Shown: positions 33,086 to 42,112 of the stretch, piece after piece
Position numbering within the stretch: position 1 is the first letter of the stretch
Layout: the number at the start of each line of letters is the position of its first letter
Assembly (NCBI GenBank): GCA_045631645.1
Contig: JAZQVC010000024.1
Span: 1-64,000 of the forward strand
Source: SIG459 sp045631645
Lineage (GTDB): Bacteria > Bacillota > Clostridia > Oscillospirales > Oscillospiraceae
Length of the DNA stretch: 64,000 nt
Direction of reading: 5' to 3'
Translations under genes and position numbers: made by a program
The notes under the pieces: model-generated
Databases searched by the model: none
Seen by the model: the letters and a program-made list of their open reading frames with translations, nothing else
Told to the model about the DNA's origin: nothing

Positions 33086-34248
33086 TACTGTTCCTCCGCA
33101 CTGCCGACGAAATCGGAAACATTGCGATAACTGACACTTGCCCCCTCTGCGCAGCCGCTGTCGGTGGGGTCTGCCACATAGTCCTCAGCGGAAATTCCCT
33201 CGAGAATTTCATAGGTAAAGTCCATGCCATCATACATTCCAAGCGCCACCTTGCGCAGAGCCAGCTTGCCGTTGGACTCTGCCACAAAAACTGTTGCGCT
33301 CATATTGCCCTCTTCGTCGAAATCAATGGAAGCAAGGAAACCTTCGGGGACCCAAAGGCCTTCCTTTTCCGCAGTAGGAGCAAGTTCAATATAAAGGTGC
33401 TGTCCCAGAAGAAGCCCCTCGGTGCTATCAAGCTCAACAAAGAAAACATAGTTTGTGCTGTCAGTCATAGGGTCGACCGCGCCATACCAATAGTCATTTT
33501 TGTTTTCTTCGGGCTGGTCTGTGTCTATGTTCAAAACGGTTCCTTCCCAATAAACGCCCTTTTCAACCCTTGAATATGCGCGAACGCGCACGCCCGGCAT
33601 AATGCCGGCGTTTATATTCATCTCGTTGAGACTGCCCTTTATTTTATAAGCACCTTCTTGCTGGATGGTGATATAGCTTTGAGCACCCTCTTCCTCGTTT
33701 ATAGCGCGAACAGTTCCATCCACAGGGCTGACAACATCAACATTCTGCAAAGTTTCCTCTATGTCCACAACGGAATTTTCCTTCGCAACCATTTGATATT
33801 CTATCTCAAGAATGCTGGTTTTCAGGCTGTTTATCTCCAGAGTGAGACGGGATTTATCAACCTCGTTATAAGTTCTTGCCAGCTGATTTTCAAGCTTTGT
33901 CAGCTGATCTTTATATCCGTTAAGATCATTTTTCATTTTTTCAATCTCAAGGCGCTGCTTTTCAAGATTCAGTTCAAGAGCCTCAAGATCATAGCTGAAA
34001 AGCTTATCCCCCGCTTTGACGGTGTCACCAAGGGCGACAAAAAGCTCCTCCACCTGTTTAGTGGAGTCTCTTCTTATTTCCGTAACATCCTCGCTTACCA
34101 CCATAGCGGCATAGCGCTCACCCGCAAGGGATGCGTTTATAAGGGAATCTGCACGCTGAACGGCAATTCCGCCGTCCTCCTGTGCACAGGCGCAAAGAGC
34201 AAAGGCCATTGCAGCGGCACAGATTAAAGAGACAATTTTCTTGAGCAT
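33085..34248 (-). CDS. Lipoprotein adaptor of the MacB-like efflux system
   Basis: 387 residues from the ATG at 34248, with GGAGGG upstream. It has a lipoprotein-type signal (MLKKIVSLICAAAMAFAL, then C-A-C). A lipoyl-like half (VEELFVALGDTVKAGDKLFS) is followed by a long coiled coil (about 85-165, rich in LEKQRLEIEKMKNDL-type heptads) and a returning beta domain (VDVVSPVDGTVRAINEEEG). It is distinct from the second adaptor at 30805-32400. It is the first gene of the operon with its own promoter. Confidence 0.85.
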   Translation of the reverse strand: MLKKIVSLICAAAMAFALCACAQEDGGIAVQRADSLINASLAGERYAAMVVSEDVTEIRRDSTKQVEELFVALGDTVKAGDKLFSYDLEALELNLEKQRLEIEKMKNDLNGYKDQLTKLENQLARTYNEVDKSRLTLEINSLKTSILEIEYQMVAKENSVVDIEETLQNVDVVSPVDGTVRAINEEEGAQSYITIQQEGAYKIKGSLNEMNINAGIMPGVRVRAYSRVEKGVYWEGTVLNIDTDQPEENKNDYWYGAVDPMTDSTNYVFFVELDSTEGLLLGQHLYIELAPTAEKEGLWVPEGFLASIDFDEEGNMSATVFVAESNGKLALRKVALGMYDGMDFTYEILEGISAEDYVADPTDSGCAEGASVSYRNVSDFVGSAEEQ

Positions 34249-34283
34249 TTCGGAGCCCTCCATGAGAATTTTACATCAATTAT

Positions 34284-34312
34284 ATCATACCGCGCTGCGG
34301 CTGAATATTCAA
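34284..34312 (-). promoter_or_regulatory. Promoter of the MacB-like efflux operon
   Basis: On the minus strand TTGAAT (34307-34312) and TATGAT (34284-34289) with a 17-bp spacer, about 35 bases before the lipoprotein start. Confidence 0.55.
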
Positions 34313-34384
34313 CATAATCGGCTTTAAGATTTCATTAATCTTTTTATCTTATATAACATTAAAGACGGAATTTTTACGGGAAAG

Positions 34385-34413
34385 TTGCAGTAGCGGCAAA
34401 AAGGATGTATAAT
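34385..34413 (+). promoter_or_regulatory. Promoter of truA
   Basis: TTGCAG (34385-34390) and TATAAT (34408-34413) with a 17-bp spacer, 20 bases before the start codon. AAGGAGAG precedes the ATG. Confidence 0.65.
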
Positions 34414-34433
34414 TTTTCTAAAGGAGAGATTTT

Positions 34434-35168
34434 ATGAACTACAAGCTTATTATTTCTTATGACGGAAGCCGCTATGACGGCTGGCAAAAGCAGGGCAACA
34501 CCGATAACACCATTCAGGGCAAGCTTGAAGCCATTCTCAGAAGTATCAGCGGAGAAGAGGTTGAGCTCCACGGAGCGGGACGTACCGACGCTGGAGTTCA
34601 TGCCATGGCGCAAAGTGCCTCCTTCCGCCTTTCCTCTCCCCTGCCCCCAAAGTTTATCCTTCAGCAGCTTAACTTCTATCTTCCCGAGGATATTGCCGTT
34701 TTATCTGCAGAGGAAGCGCCGGAGCGTTTTCATGCACGATTAAACGCAAAGGGCAAAGTTTACCGCTACTGCATCCGTCTGGGCGGCACACCCGATGTTT
34801 TCAAGCGCAAGTATCAATATCGCATTGATGCTAAGCTTGATATAGATTCTATGAAAAAAGCAGCTGCACTTCTTGAGGGCAGCCACGATTTCCGCGCTTT
34901 CTGCTCCAACAAGCGCTATAAAAAATCTACTGTGAGAACTATCCACAACATTAATATTTCCCTTGAGGGTGCAGAGCTGAATATAAGCTATCACGGCGAC
35001 GGTTTTCTCTATAACATGGTGCGCATACTCACGGGAACCCTTCTCGAGGTTGGTCTCGGAGAGAAGAAGGCTGAGGATATTCCCGCCATTCTGGAGTCTC
35101 TGGACAGACAGCGCTCCGGCAAAACCGCTCCCGCCCAAGGGCTTTGCCTTGTAAGTGTTGAATACTGA
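34434..35168 (+). CDS. truA: tRNA pseudouridine(38-40) synthase
   Basis: 244 residues. TruA converts uridines 38-40 of the tRNA anticodon arm to pseudouridine. Family features: ISYDGSRYDGWQKQGNT at the start, the catalytic Asp in GAGRTDAGVHAMAQ, HARLNAKGKVYRY, and the C-terminal GDGFLYNMVRILTGTLLEVG. It stands alone between a promoter and a bidirectional terminator. Confidence 0.95.
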   Translation: MNYKLIISYDGSRYDGWQKQGNTDNTIQGKLEAILRSISGEEVELHGAGRTDAGVHAMAQSASFRLSSPLPPKFILQQLNFYLPEDIAVLSAEEAPERFHARLNAKGKVYRYCIRLGGTPDVFKRKYQYRIDAKLDIDSMKKAAALLEGSHDFRAFCSNKRYKKSTVRTIHNINISLEGAELNISYHGDGFLYNMVRILTGTLLEVGLGEKKAEDIPAILESLDRQRSGKTAPAQGLCLVSVEY

Positions 35169-35169
35169 A

Positions 35170-35207
35170 AAAAACGCTGTAATCCGGTTTGGATTACAGC
35201 GTTTTGT
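35170..35207. terminator. Bidirectional terminator between truA and the COG2426 gene
   Basis: Arms AACGCTGTAATCC and GGATTACAGCGTT with a GGTTT loop between converging genes. Confidence 0.88.
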
Positions 35208-35209
35208 TT

Positions 35210-35692
35210 TTATATATGGATTACACCAAGAGTCAGAAGACTTACTATGATTGCGGCAACCACAACGCCTCCGAATATTGCAGGGAGCGATTTTTTCAGG
35301 TTCATCCCCATAACGGCTGCCACCAGAGCGCCTGTCCATGCGCCAGTACCGGGAAGAGGGATTGCAACAAGGATGAGGAGACCCCAGAAGCGGTATTTTT
35401 CAACCATGCTCCTTTTGGATTCCGCTCTTCTCTCAAGGCCTTCTATTATTTTGTTCAGCTTTGGAATTTTCCGCTTAAGCCACTGGAAAACCCTGCTTGT
35501 AAACATTATCAATACAGGTATGGGAAGCATATTGCCGATAACAGACGCCAATGCAGCCAGAGGCACGCTGAGTCCCGCAGCCGCTCCGAAAGGAATTCCT
35601 CCGCGAAGCTCTATAACAGGGAGCATGCTAACGAGCATGGTCATCACAAACTCTCCGCCTATGCTATTATTAAACCATTCAAGAAGTTCCAT
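35210..35692 (-). CDS. Small multidrug export family membrane protein (COG2426)
   Basis: 160 residues from the ATG at 35692. Four to five membrane segments with the family stretch MLPVIELRGGIPFGAAAGLS, where E-L-R-G-G-I-P is the hallmark, and a second conserved VAIPLPGTGAWTGALVAAVM. The family is annotated as a putative small multidrug export protein without firm evidence. A weak ribosome site precedes it. A TTGAAA/TATAAT pair with a 16-bp spacer lies just upstream on the minus strand. Confidence 0.82.
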   Translation of the reverse strand: MELLEWFNNSIGGEFVMTMLVSMLPVIELRGGIPFGAAAGLSVPLAALASVIGNMLPIPVLIMFTSRVFQWLKRKIPKLNKIIEGLERRAESKRSMVEKYRFWGLLILVAIPLPGTGAWTGALVAAVMGMNLKKSLPAIFGGVVVAAIIVSLLTLGVIHI

Positions 35693-35777
35693 ATTAGCCC
35701 CAAAACACATTCAAAAATAACATTGCAGGTTATTATATCACATTCAGCAAATTTTTCAAGGGGCTCCCCCTCCTTGC

Positions 35778-35806
35778 TTGCTACAGGCAAACATATGTGA
35801 TATAAT
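35778..35806 (+). promoter_or_regulatory. Promoter of the 2-enoate-reductase-type gene
   Basis: TTGCTA (35778-35783) and TATAAT (35801-35806) with a 17-bp spacer. AAGGAGAG precedes the ATG at 35838. Confidence 0.6.
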
Positions 35807-35837
35807 TTCACCATGAAAATTCAAAGGAGAGCAAAAT

Positions 35838-37820
35838 ATGGCTTCTGAATTTAAGCATGTATTCTCCCCCTTTACTGTTAAAGGTGTGGAGTTCAAAAAC
35901 CGCATAGAAAGCGCACCCATTTCCCCCAAGCTCACCACCACAGATGGCTGCGTAACCACCGAATTTCTTGAGTTTTTCCGTCCTATTGCCCGTGGCGGCC
36001 CTGCGGTTGTAACCATAGGCAACTCCGCCATTGACCTTTCTGAGTCCCAGGACGAGACCCGACACGCCGACCTTGGCAACGATGACGGCATTCTCGGCCT
36101 CAGCCGATTCGTTGATATGTGCGATAACTACGGCGCACAGGCTTCCATCGAGGTTAACCATTCCGGAATGGACGCCGTTTACGATTTCACTCATAAGCCT
36201 CCCTACGGCCCCAGCGCCTGCTACACCGCAGACGAGCTCCGCCGTGCAAAGGAGGCCGGACGCGAGCCCGTTGCCGTCATAGAAATGGATCAGGAAAAGA
36301 TTGACGAAACCGTTGAAAAATTTGCCGATGCTGTTTTGCGCTGCAAAAAGGCAGGTTTTAAGATGGTTCTGCTCCACGGCGGCCACGGAAACCTTATCCC
36401 CCAGTTCCTCAGCCCCTTCAGCAACCATCGCAGCGATAAATACGGCGGAAGTCTTGAAAACCGCGCACGCTTCCCTCTTGAAGTGCTTGAAGCAATTCGC
36501 AAAAAAGTTGGTCCCGACTTTATCCTTGAATACCGCATTTCCGCCACCGAATTTGTGGAAAACGGAATGAACGCCGACGAGACTATCGAGTTTGCCAAGA
36601 TGATTCAGGACAAAATCGATATCCTTCATGTCAGCGCCGGAATGCGCGCCGTTGCCAACAAGATTCCCTTTATGATGCAGCCCATGTATCTTCCCCATAT
36701 GTTCAATGTTCATTTTGCCGAGCGCTTCCGCAAGGAGCTTGACCTTCCCATCACCGCGGTTGGCTCAATTATGAACATTGAAAACGCCGAAATGATTCTA
36801 TCCAACGGTTGGGCGGATATGGTCGCCATTGCCCGTCCCTTCCTTGCCGACCCCGAGTTTATTCGCAAAGGCGCCCGCGGAAAGAGCGAGGATATTTGCC
36901 CCTGCATCCGCTGCAATTACCACGGACGCGTAACACGCGGCAAGGGTATTGCCTGCGCAGTTAACCCCCTCTGCGGAAGAGAAATGCAGTTCCCCAGAGG
37001 CGTTGAAAAAGCACCCGAAAAGAAAAAGGTCGTTGTTGTTGGCGGCGGCCCTGCAGGTATGCAGGCAGCCCGTACTGCAAGGGAGCGCGGCCACGATGTT
37101 GTCCTCTTTGAAAAGGGCAACTGCCTTGGAGGCAACCTTGTTCCTGCTTCCGCCCTTGATTTCAAGCACGATGTCCGCGACTATATGAACTGGGCAATAC
37201 GCTCCACCGAGGCAAGCGGAGCAAATATCCTCCTCAATACCGAAGCCACCCCCGAGCTTATCAAGGCTGAAAATCCTGACGCGCTTATAATTGCGGCAGG
37301 CGCTGTCCCCTTCGTTCCCCCTGTGAAAGGCATTGATTCCCCCAGCGTTATGTGGGCTCCTGAGGCAGATATGGGACTTCGCAAGGTCGGCAAGAATGTT
37401 GTTATTCTCGGTGCAGGTGTTGTTGGTTATGAAAGTGCCATTGCCCTGGGCGAAAACGGTCACGATGTTACCATAATCGAACTCCAGAGTTCTCCCCTTG
37501 GTCTTGTGGGCGCAGGCGCTGCAAGATTCACTCTTATGGACATGGCAGAAAAAGCGGGAGTTAAAGTTCGCTTCAACATTCGCCTTGAAGAGGTTGCAGA
37601 AGGCTCTGTCCGCTGCTTCGATACCGCTGCAAACGAAGAGCTTATCCTCCCCTGCGATAATCTTCTCCTTGCCGCAGGTCTTCGTCCCTGCAAGGACACC
37701 GTTGAAGCTCTGCGCCACTGCATCCCTGAGCCCGATGTCTACATAGTGGGCGACGCCCGCTCCCCCCAAAGCATAGCCACCGCCGTTAATCAGGCCTTCG
37801 GTGCCGCAGCGGAAATATAA
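35838..37820 (+). CDS. FMN/FAD/Fe-S oxidoreductase of the 2-enoate reductase / 2,4-dienoyl-CoA reductase (BaiCD) family
   Basis: 660 residues, full length for this three-cofactor family. Residues 1 to about 370 are an old-yellow-enzyme barrel (FSPFTVKGVEFKNRIESAP, GGHGNLIPQFLSPFSNHRSD, ENRARFPLEVLEAIR). Cys residues in CPCIRCNYHG and ACAVNPLCGRE bind one [4Fe-4S] cluster. The C-terminal half has two Rossmann motifs, VVVVGGGPAGMQAARTA and VVILGAGVVGYESAIALG. Members reduce C=C bonds of enoates, cinnamates, dienoyl-CoA or steroid intermediates. Given the nearby polyphenol-like island a phenylacrylate or enone substrate is plausible, but this gene is separately transcribed. Confidence 0.9.
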   Translation: MASEFKHVFSPFTVKGVEFKNRIESAPISPKLTTTDGCVTTEFLEFFRPIARGGPAVVTIGNSAIDLSESQDETRHADLGNDDGILGLSRFVDMCDNYGAQASIEVNHSGMDAVYDFTHKPPYGPSACYTADELRRAKEAGREPVAVIEMDQEKIDETVEKFADAVLRCKKAGFKMVLLHGGHGNLIPQFLSPFSNHRSDKYGGSLENRARFPLEVLEAIRKKVGPDFILEYRISATEFVENGMNADETIEFAKMIQDKIDILHVSAGMRAVANKIPFMMQPMYLPHMFNVHFAERFRKELDLPITAVGSIMNIENAEMILSNGWADMVAIARPFLADPEFIRKGARGKSEDICPCIRCNYHGRVTRGKGIACAVNPLCGREMQFPRGVEKAPEKKKVVVVGGGPAGMQAARTARERGHDVVLFEKGNCLGGNLVPASALDFKHDVRDYMNWAIRSTEASGANILLNTEATPELIKAENPDALIIAAGAVPFVPPVKGIDSPSVMWAPEADMGLRKVGKNVVILGAGVVGYESAIALGENGHDVTIIELQSSPLGLVGAGAARFTLMDMAEKAGVKVRFNIRLEEVAEGSVRCFDTAANEELILPCDNLLLAAGLRPCKDTVEALRHCIPEPDVYIVGDARSPQSIATAVNQAFGAAAEI

Positions 37821-37914
37821 AAAATACCAAATTCTTGAGGTTTATTCCTTAGAATTCATTCCCTGAATTATGAAAAGTTCATATTTTAAATAATTAGCAT
37901 AGGAGGAAATACAA

Positions 37915-38385
37915 ATGGTAGAGTTTACAGGATACATATCCGGCACGGCAAGAAAGTATTTTGTAAGAAAAACTAGGAATTTTGCAAAAAAGCTTTTAAT
38001 TGTATCGACATGGATACTGCTACCATTCATAGGTGTGCTTTCATATGGCAGAGGCGACTGGAAAATGCTTGTGATTTATGCTGCCCTAATGATTATTCTA
38101 CCTGTTTTGACTTACATCCCCAAAAGTGAGAAAGAGATTTTATCTCTTCTTCCCAAACGAATATACACCGAGGATGAATATATTATTTGTGAGGCAGACA
38201 AGTACGAGGAAAGCAGGAATATGTATGATGCCAAACTTGTGAAAGATCATGGCGAATTTTATGAGTTTATTTTTCCGTTCGGAAAAGTGAGCGACAAGTT
38301 TATTTGTCAGAAAAGCCTGCTCACAAAAGGCAGTTTTGGGGAGTTTGAAAAATACTTTAACGATAAGCTCGTCCGGATATGCTAG
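37915..38385 (+). CDS. Hypothetical membrane protein
   Basis: 156 residues, no family recognised with certainty. It has two close hydrophobic segments (about 27-46 and 52-69: LLIVSTWILLPFIGVLSY and MLVIYAALMIILPVLTYI), then a soluble C-terminal domain with alternating hydrophobic residues, as in YcxB-like proteins whose C-terminal part is a PH-like fold. AGGAGG precedes the ATG. Base composition is more AT-rich than its neighbours. Single gene closed by a terminator. Confidence 0.65.
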   Translation: MVEFTGYISGTARKYFVRKTRNFAKKLLIVSTWILLPFIGVLSYGRGDWKMLVIYAALMIILPVLTYIPKSEKEILSLLPKRIYTEDEYIICEADKYEESRNMYDAKLVKDHGEFYEFIFPFGKVSDKFICQKSLLTKGSFGEFEKYFNDKLVRIC

Positions 38386-38459
38386 GGACGGAACTCCACT
38401 ACCTCCAGAGCAGATATTACGACCCCAATGTATGCAAATTAATTACTATCAATAAACAG

Positions 38460-38498
38460 CAAAAAACTCCGTATGAGAAATCATACGGAGTTTTTTTA
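38460..38498. terminator. Bidirectional terminator ending the redox operon
   Basis: Arms AAAACTCCGTATG and CATACGGAGTTTT with an AGAAAT loop; T runs on both strands. It closes the minus-strand operon and the plus-strand hypothetical gene. Confidence 0.9.
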
Positions 38499-38507
38499 TT
38501 TGATTAA

Positions 38508-40037
38508 TTATGCCATGAAGCTGGTGTTTCCGTCCTTATCGCGGAGCATTGCCATATCCTTGCTGATGACAACTTCTCCTTCCATGTCGCGAACTCTTGC
38601 CCAGTAGCCCTTGAGAGGCTCATCAAGGGGAACGCCCTGAGCCTTCTGCATCTCGCGGACAAGCTTGCCGTCCAGTTCGGCAGGAGTTACACCCTTCTTG
38701 ACGCAAAGAGCGGCAGCATTACCTGCGGCCTGACCGGTAGTCATGGAGGTTGCGATTACGCGGACAGCGCCGATTGCATCCCAGTCTGCGGAGAGGCAGC
38801 GGCCGGCGGAAAGCAGGTTATCCACTCCATCGGCAACCAGAGCTCTGTAGGGAACTTCGGCAAAGTTTCTGGGGTGAGGACGAGCTTCATAGCCTCCCAT
38901 GGGAACGAAGGGATGCATGAACATATCATCGTCATCCTCAGAGGGGCGGCAAACGCCGTTGGGAACAGGCTCGGCGAGATGGATATGACGCTTTGCATCG
39001 CCCTTGCTGGAGGTGGGATGGTGGGCATCAAGCACCTCGGGGAAGATGGCTATGCCGTCTTCAAACTTCTCTGCGTTGCAAATATCCTTTGCGGTGTAGA
39101 TATAACGTCCTACAATTCTGCGGCTTTCGCGGGTGCCGTTCATCTCGGCGAAATGAGTGAGGGCGCAGTTTTCAAAGCCGGGCATATACTTCTTCATGAA
39201 GTCAACAAGCATCAGAACCTTGCGGTGCTGGTCGACGATCTGGCGGGAGAGATCCTCAACGCTGTCATTGCGGCAATAATGGGAATGGGTGGCGTCCAGA
39301 GTTACATCCATGCACTCCTCGCTGCTGGAGCCGACAACGGGATAAACCAGTGCGCCGGGAGCAACAATATAAGGCAGGTCGCCGTTGGCAATAGCCTCGT
39401 TCTGCTTATAAACAAGATAATTGAGATGCTCTTCAATGGGACGGGTTTTGAGATATGCCTTATACTCTTCCCAGGCTTCTTTATACTTCTTGTAGTTTAC
39501 ATAAGACAGGCGGAAGCCCATGGAGGTGGACTCATTGAGACCCATGAACTCTGCATTGCCAATCTCACAGGGTACGCCTGCAGCATTGGCTACGATAGCG
39601 TCGCCGGTGGTGTCGATGATAACCTTGGCTTTGATTTCCACCTTGCCGCCTGCGCCGTAAGCGATTACGGACTCGATGCGGCCGTTATTTACCACGCAAT
39701 CGGCAATATGCAGACCGTAGAGAATGCGGCAGCCGGAAGCAAGAACCATATGCTCCAGCATAACCTTGCCGCTTTCGGGCTCAACTGCGGGAAGGTGGGG
39801 ACGGACAAGAGCCTTGCCCTGCTCGGCGAGACGGTTGACCCACTCTTCGCAGAGACCGTCAACATGACCTGCAATTCCGGTGATATAGCCATTGGTGCAA
39901 AGACCGCCAAGGGATTCGCGCTTTTCAACAAGAAGGGTTCTCATGCCGTTTCTGGCAGCTGCGATACCTGCGGCTGCACCGGCAACACCGCCGCCGCATA
40001 CGAGAACATCAACATTATAGTTAGTATTGGTATTCAT
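38508..40037 (-). CDS. FAD-dependent oxidoreductase, FAD_oxidored family
   Basis: 509 residues. The N-terminal dinucleotide fold is VDVLVCGGGVAGAAAGIAAA with VEKRESLGG, followed by CTNGYITGIAGHVDG. The C-terminal FAD closure is LLSAGRCLSADWDAIGAVRV and TGQAAGNAAALC. This family (related to HdrA/Thi4-like flavoproteins) contains many uncharacterised enzymes in catabolic clusters. A second member is encoded at 47128-48606. It is the last gene of the redox operon; its start overlaps the UroD-family stop by one base. Confidence 0.88.
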   Translation of the reverse strand: MNTNTNYNVDVLVCGGGVAGAAAGIAAARNGMRTLLVEKRESLGGLCTNGYITGIAGHVDGLCEEWVNRLAEQGKALVRPHLPAVEPESGKVMLEHMVLASGCRILYGLHIADCVVNNGRIESVIAYGAGGKVEIKAKVIIDTTGDAIVANAAGVPCEIGNAEFMGLNESTSMGFRLSYVNYKKYKEAWEEYKAYLKTRPIEEHLNYLVYKQNEAIANGDLPYIVAPGALVYPVVGSSSEECMDVTLDATHSHYCRNDSVEDLSRQIVDQHRKVLMLVDFMKKYMPGFENCALTHFAEMNGTRESRRIVGRYIYTAKDICNAEKFEDGIAIFPEVLDAHHPTSSKGDAKRHIHLAEPVPNGVCRPSEDDDDMFMHPFVPMGGYEARPHPRNFAEVPYRALVADGVDNLLSAGRCLSADWDAIGAVRVIATSMTTGQAAGNAAALCVKKGVTPAELDGKLVREMQKAQGVPLDEPLKGYWARVRDMEGEVVISKDMAMLRDKDGNTSFMA

Positions 40038-41059
40038 TAATTCTTTTCCCCTTTATATTTTTCGAGACTATAGCGATAAAGTTCCTCTTCCATAAGATAA
40101 TACTTATCCTTGAAGCTACTCTGGAGATTCAAGGCCGCGCCAGAACCGGAATTATTTGCTGCGCCATAGCGATCCACAATATCCCTGACATGTGCAAGCA
40201 TTTTTTCTGCATCCGCTTCATCGTCATGGACAATATAGGGATCGGCCTTAAGCTCAACAAGAACGCGGTCGCCGTATTTTTCCATAATTGCAGGAATATC
40301 GTTTATATCCTGAATTTCCAGTCCGTCAACGCCGATATCGTCAACAAGGTAAGGTATGAAGGCATCCACTTTGCCGCAGGAGTGGGCAATGAACTTTGTG
40401 CCCCTTGCCTGAACGGCTTTGACAAAACGGCGAGTGGGCTCCAGCAGAGTTTCCTCGAAAAGCTCTGTGGAGAAAAACGGTCCGCGGGCAGTGCCATAGT
40501 CATCGGCGGCAACTATGTAGTCCAGGGGGAAAACATCTCTCAGGCAGTTGAAAAGCTCAATTTTATAGTCCGCAAGGCGCTCAAAAAGGGCTCTGCACTC
40601 TTCAGGCTCGGTTATAAGGTCAACCATCGCCTGCTCAAAATCCTCAAAAGCGTGAAGACGTTCAAAAATGCCGTTGCTGAAACGCATATAAAGAGCCTTG
40701 TTTTCATCCCGCTTGAAGCCCTCAAGGTCGCTTTTCCAGTCTATAGACTGAAGGTCGGGCCATTTCACCTTTTCTCTCCACTCGGTGACTTCTTCAAAGA
40801 CACCGCCTGCAGGCTGGTTGAGCCCCACAGTGGGAGAATAGGCATAATATGTGCCAAACCAATCATAACCGTCTCTGTCCTTGGGCACACCGTCGCGATT
40901 GCAGCGGCTTATTGCCATCTGGGAATCGGCATAGAGGTTGGGCATCCACATGGGCTTTTTATGGTCGAGAGCCAGCATCAGATTTTCTCTGGGGCTTATG
41001 GGGCTCTCTCTTTCAACGCTTGGCCATGTTGGTGACATTGCCGGGATTTTTACTGCCAT
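40037..41059 (-). CDS. Uroporphyrinogen decarboxylase-family protein (methyltransferase-like), copy 1
   Basis: 340 residues in the UroD/MtaA/CmuA TIM-barrel superfamily. N-terminal SPRENLMLALDHKKPMWMPN is typical. A central KFIAHSCGKVDAFIPYLVDD shows the H-x-C motif that binds zinc in methylcobamide:thiol methyltransferases. True heme UroD is unlikely: no heme genes are nearby and the sequence is divergent. Many such proteins transfer methyl groups from methylated compounds to corrinoid or thiol acceptors. It is paired with a second member (41081-42094), 21 bases upstream. Confidence 0.85.
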   Translation of the reverse strand: MAVKIPAMSPTWPSVERESPISPRENLMLALDHKKPMWMPNLYADSQMAISRCNRDGVPKDRDGYDWFGTYYAYSPTVGLNQPAGGVFEEVTEWREKVKWPDLQSIDWKSDLEGFKRDENKALYMRFSNGIFERLHAFEDFEQAMVDLITEPEECRALFERLADYKIELFNCLRDVFPLDYIVAADDYGTARGPFFSTELFEETLLEPTRRFVKAVQARGTKFIAHSCGKVDAFIPYLVDDIGVDGLEIQDINDIPAIMEKYGDRVLVELKADPYIVHDDEADAEKMLAHVRDIVDRYGAANNSGSGAALNLQSSFKDKYYLMEEELYRYSLEKYKGEKN

Positions 41060-41080
41060 AATGCTTTCCTCGAAAATAAA

Positions 41081-42094
41081 TTACTTAACGCCGAAACGCT
41101 CTGCGTTAAAGCGCTCGATTTCGTCATCAATGATGGCGTTGTTCTCCTTATAGATAGTTCCGGGCATACCGTAGGTTATGCAGGGAATGAAGTTTCCGCC
41201 GGCGCCATAGGTTTCGCAAACGCGGCGAACTTCTGCGCGGATTTCCTCTTCGGTGGAATCTGCTCTGTCAACGATTGCAGCGTCAACACCGCCCATAAGA
41301 GCCATGCGGCCATCAATCTGCTTCTGAAGCTTGAGAATATCGTTCTGGGGAAGAACGCCCTGCCATATGTCGATATGGAGGTCTATCATATCCTCAATGA
41401 TGGGCTCAAGGAAACTATCGGAATGATGGAGAATGATAACGCCCTGCTCGTGGAGGTAGTTATAAGCCTTCTCATACTGGGGCTTGATAAACTCTCTCCA
41501 AAGTTCGGGAGGCATAAAGAGATTTCTCTTGTCGCCCCAGTCATCGTGGGAGAGCAAAACTTCGGGATGGGAATGCTCGACCATCAGCTTGAAGCCCTTG
41601 AGGCGGTACTCGCCTATTGCCTCGCAAAGATCCTGCATTGCTTCGGGCTCTTCATAGAGATTGATGAAGGTATCTTCAAATCCCATGAGGTAATGAAGTC
41701 TTTCAAAAACGCCGGTGGGAGCAAGGGCGGTGATAAGCTTATCGTCCTTATCCACCTTGGCCTGATTTTCAAGATAAGTCAGCCAATGCTCCTCGGCATC
41801 GCAGTTTGCGATAAGGTCGGGAACTTTGGTGAAGTCGCGCCAGCAGGTGATATCGGGAATTACCTTGGTCTCGGGAGTGATATGGGGCATTGCGCCGGGA
41901 GTTCCTACGGGCCAAATGCTTACAGTGCCCCAGCGATCCTTGGTTGCAGGCATGCCGGGATATGCAGAGCCGCGGACATAGTTGGTGACAGGATTGCCGA
42001 AAACAAAGCCGAAGCTTTCGTACTGCTTGACAAGTCTGTCGGGCTTGCCGTTTTTCTTCAAAGTTTCAAGAAGATTCTCTCTCTTGCTAAGCAT
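41081..42094 (-). CDS. Uroporphyrinogen decarboxylase-family protein (methyltransferase-like), copy 2
   Basis: 337 residues, same superfamily as the neighbouring gene but only distantly similar. N-terminal LSKRENLLETLKKNGKPDRL is followed by a domain with VLLSHDDWGDKRNLFM. The place of the zinc H-x-C motif reads ILHHSDSFLEP, so the Cys is replaced by Asp. A Cys instead appears late in the chain (GNFIPCITYGMPG), where copy 1 has none. The pair may have divided roles or form a heteromer. GGAGG precedes the start. Confidence 0.85.
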   Translation of the reverse strand: MLSKRENLLETLKKNGKPDRLVKQYESFGFVFGNPVTNYVRGSAYPGMPATKDRWGTVSIWPVGTPGAMPHITPETKVIPDITCWRDFTKVPDLIANCDAEEHWLTYLENQAKVDKDDKLITALAPTGVFERLHYLMGFEDTFINLYEEPEAMQDLCEAIGEYRLKGFKLMVEHSHPEVLLSHDDWGDKRNLFMPPELWREFIKPQYEKAYNYLHEQGVIILHHSDSFLEPIIEDMIDLHIDIWQGVLPQNDILKLQKQIDGRMALMGGVDAAIVDRADSTEEEIRAEVRRVCETYGAGGNFIPCITYGMPGTIYKENNAIIDDEIERFNAERFGVK

Positions 42095-42112
42095 ATTAAA
42101 TACCTCCGTGGT

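Noticed and set aside
40037..42094. Heme biosynthesis uroporphyrinogen decarboxylase
   Set aside because: Two dissimilar copies, no other heme genes, and motifs closer to the methyltransferase branch of the superfamily.
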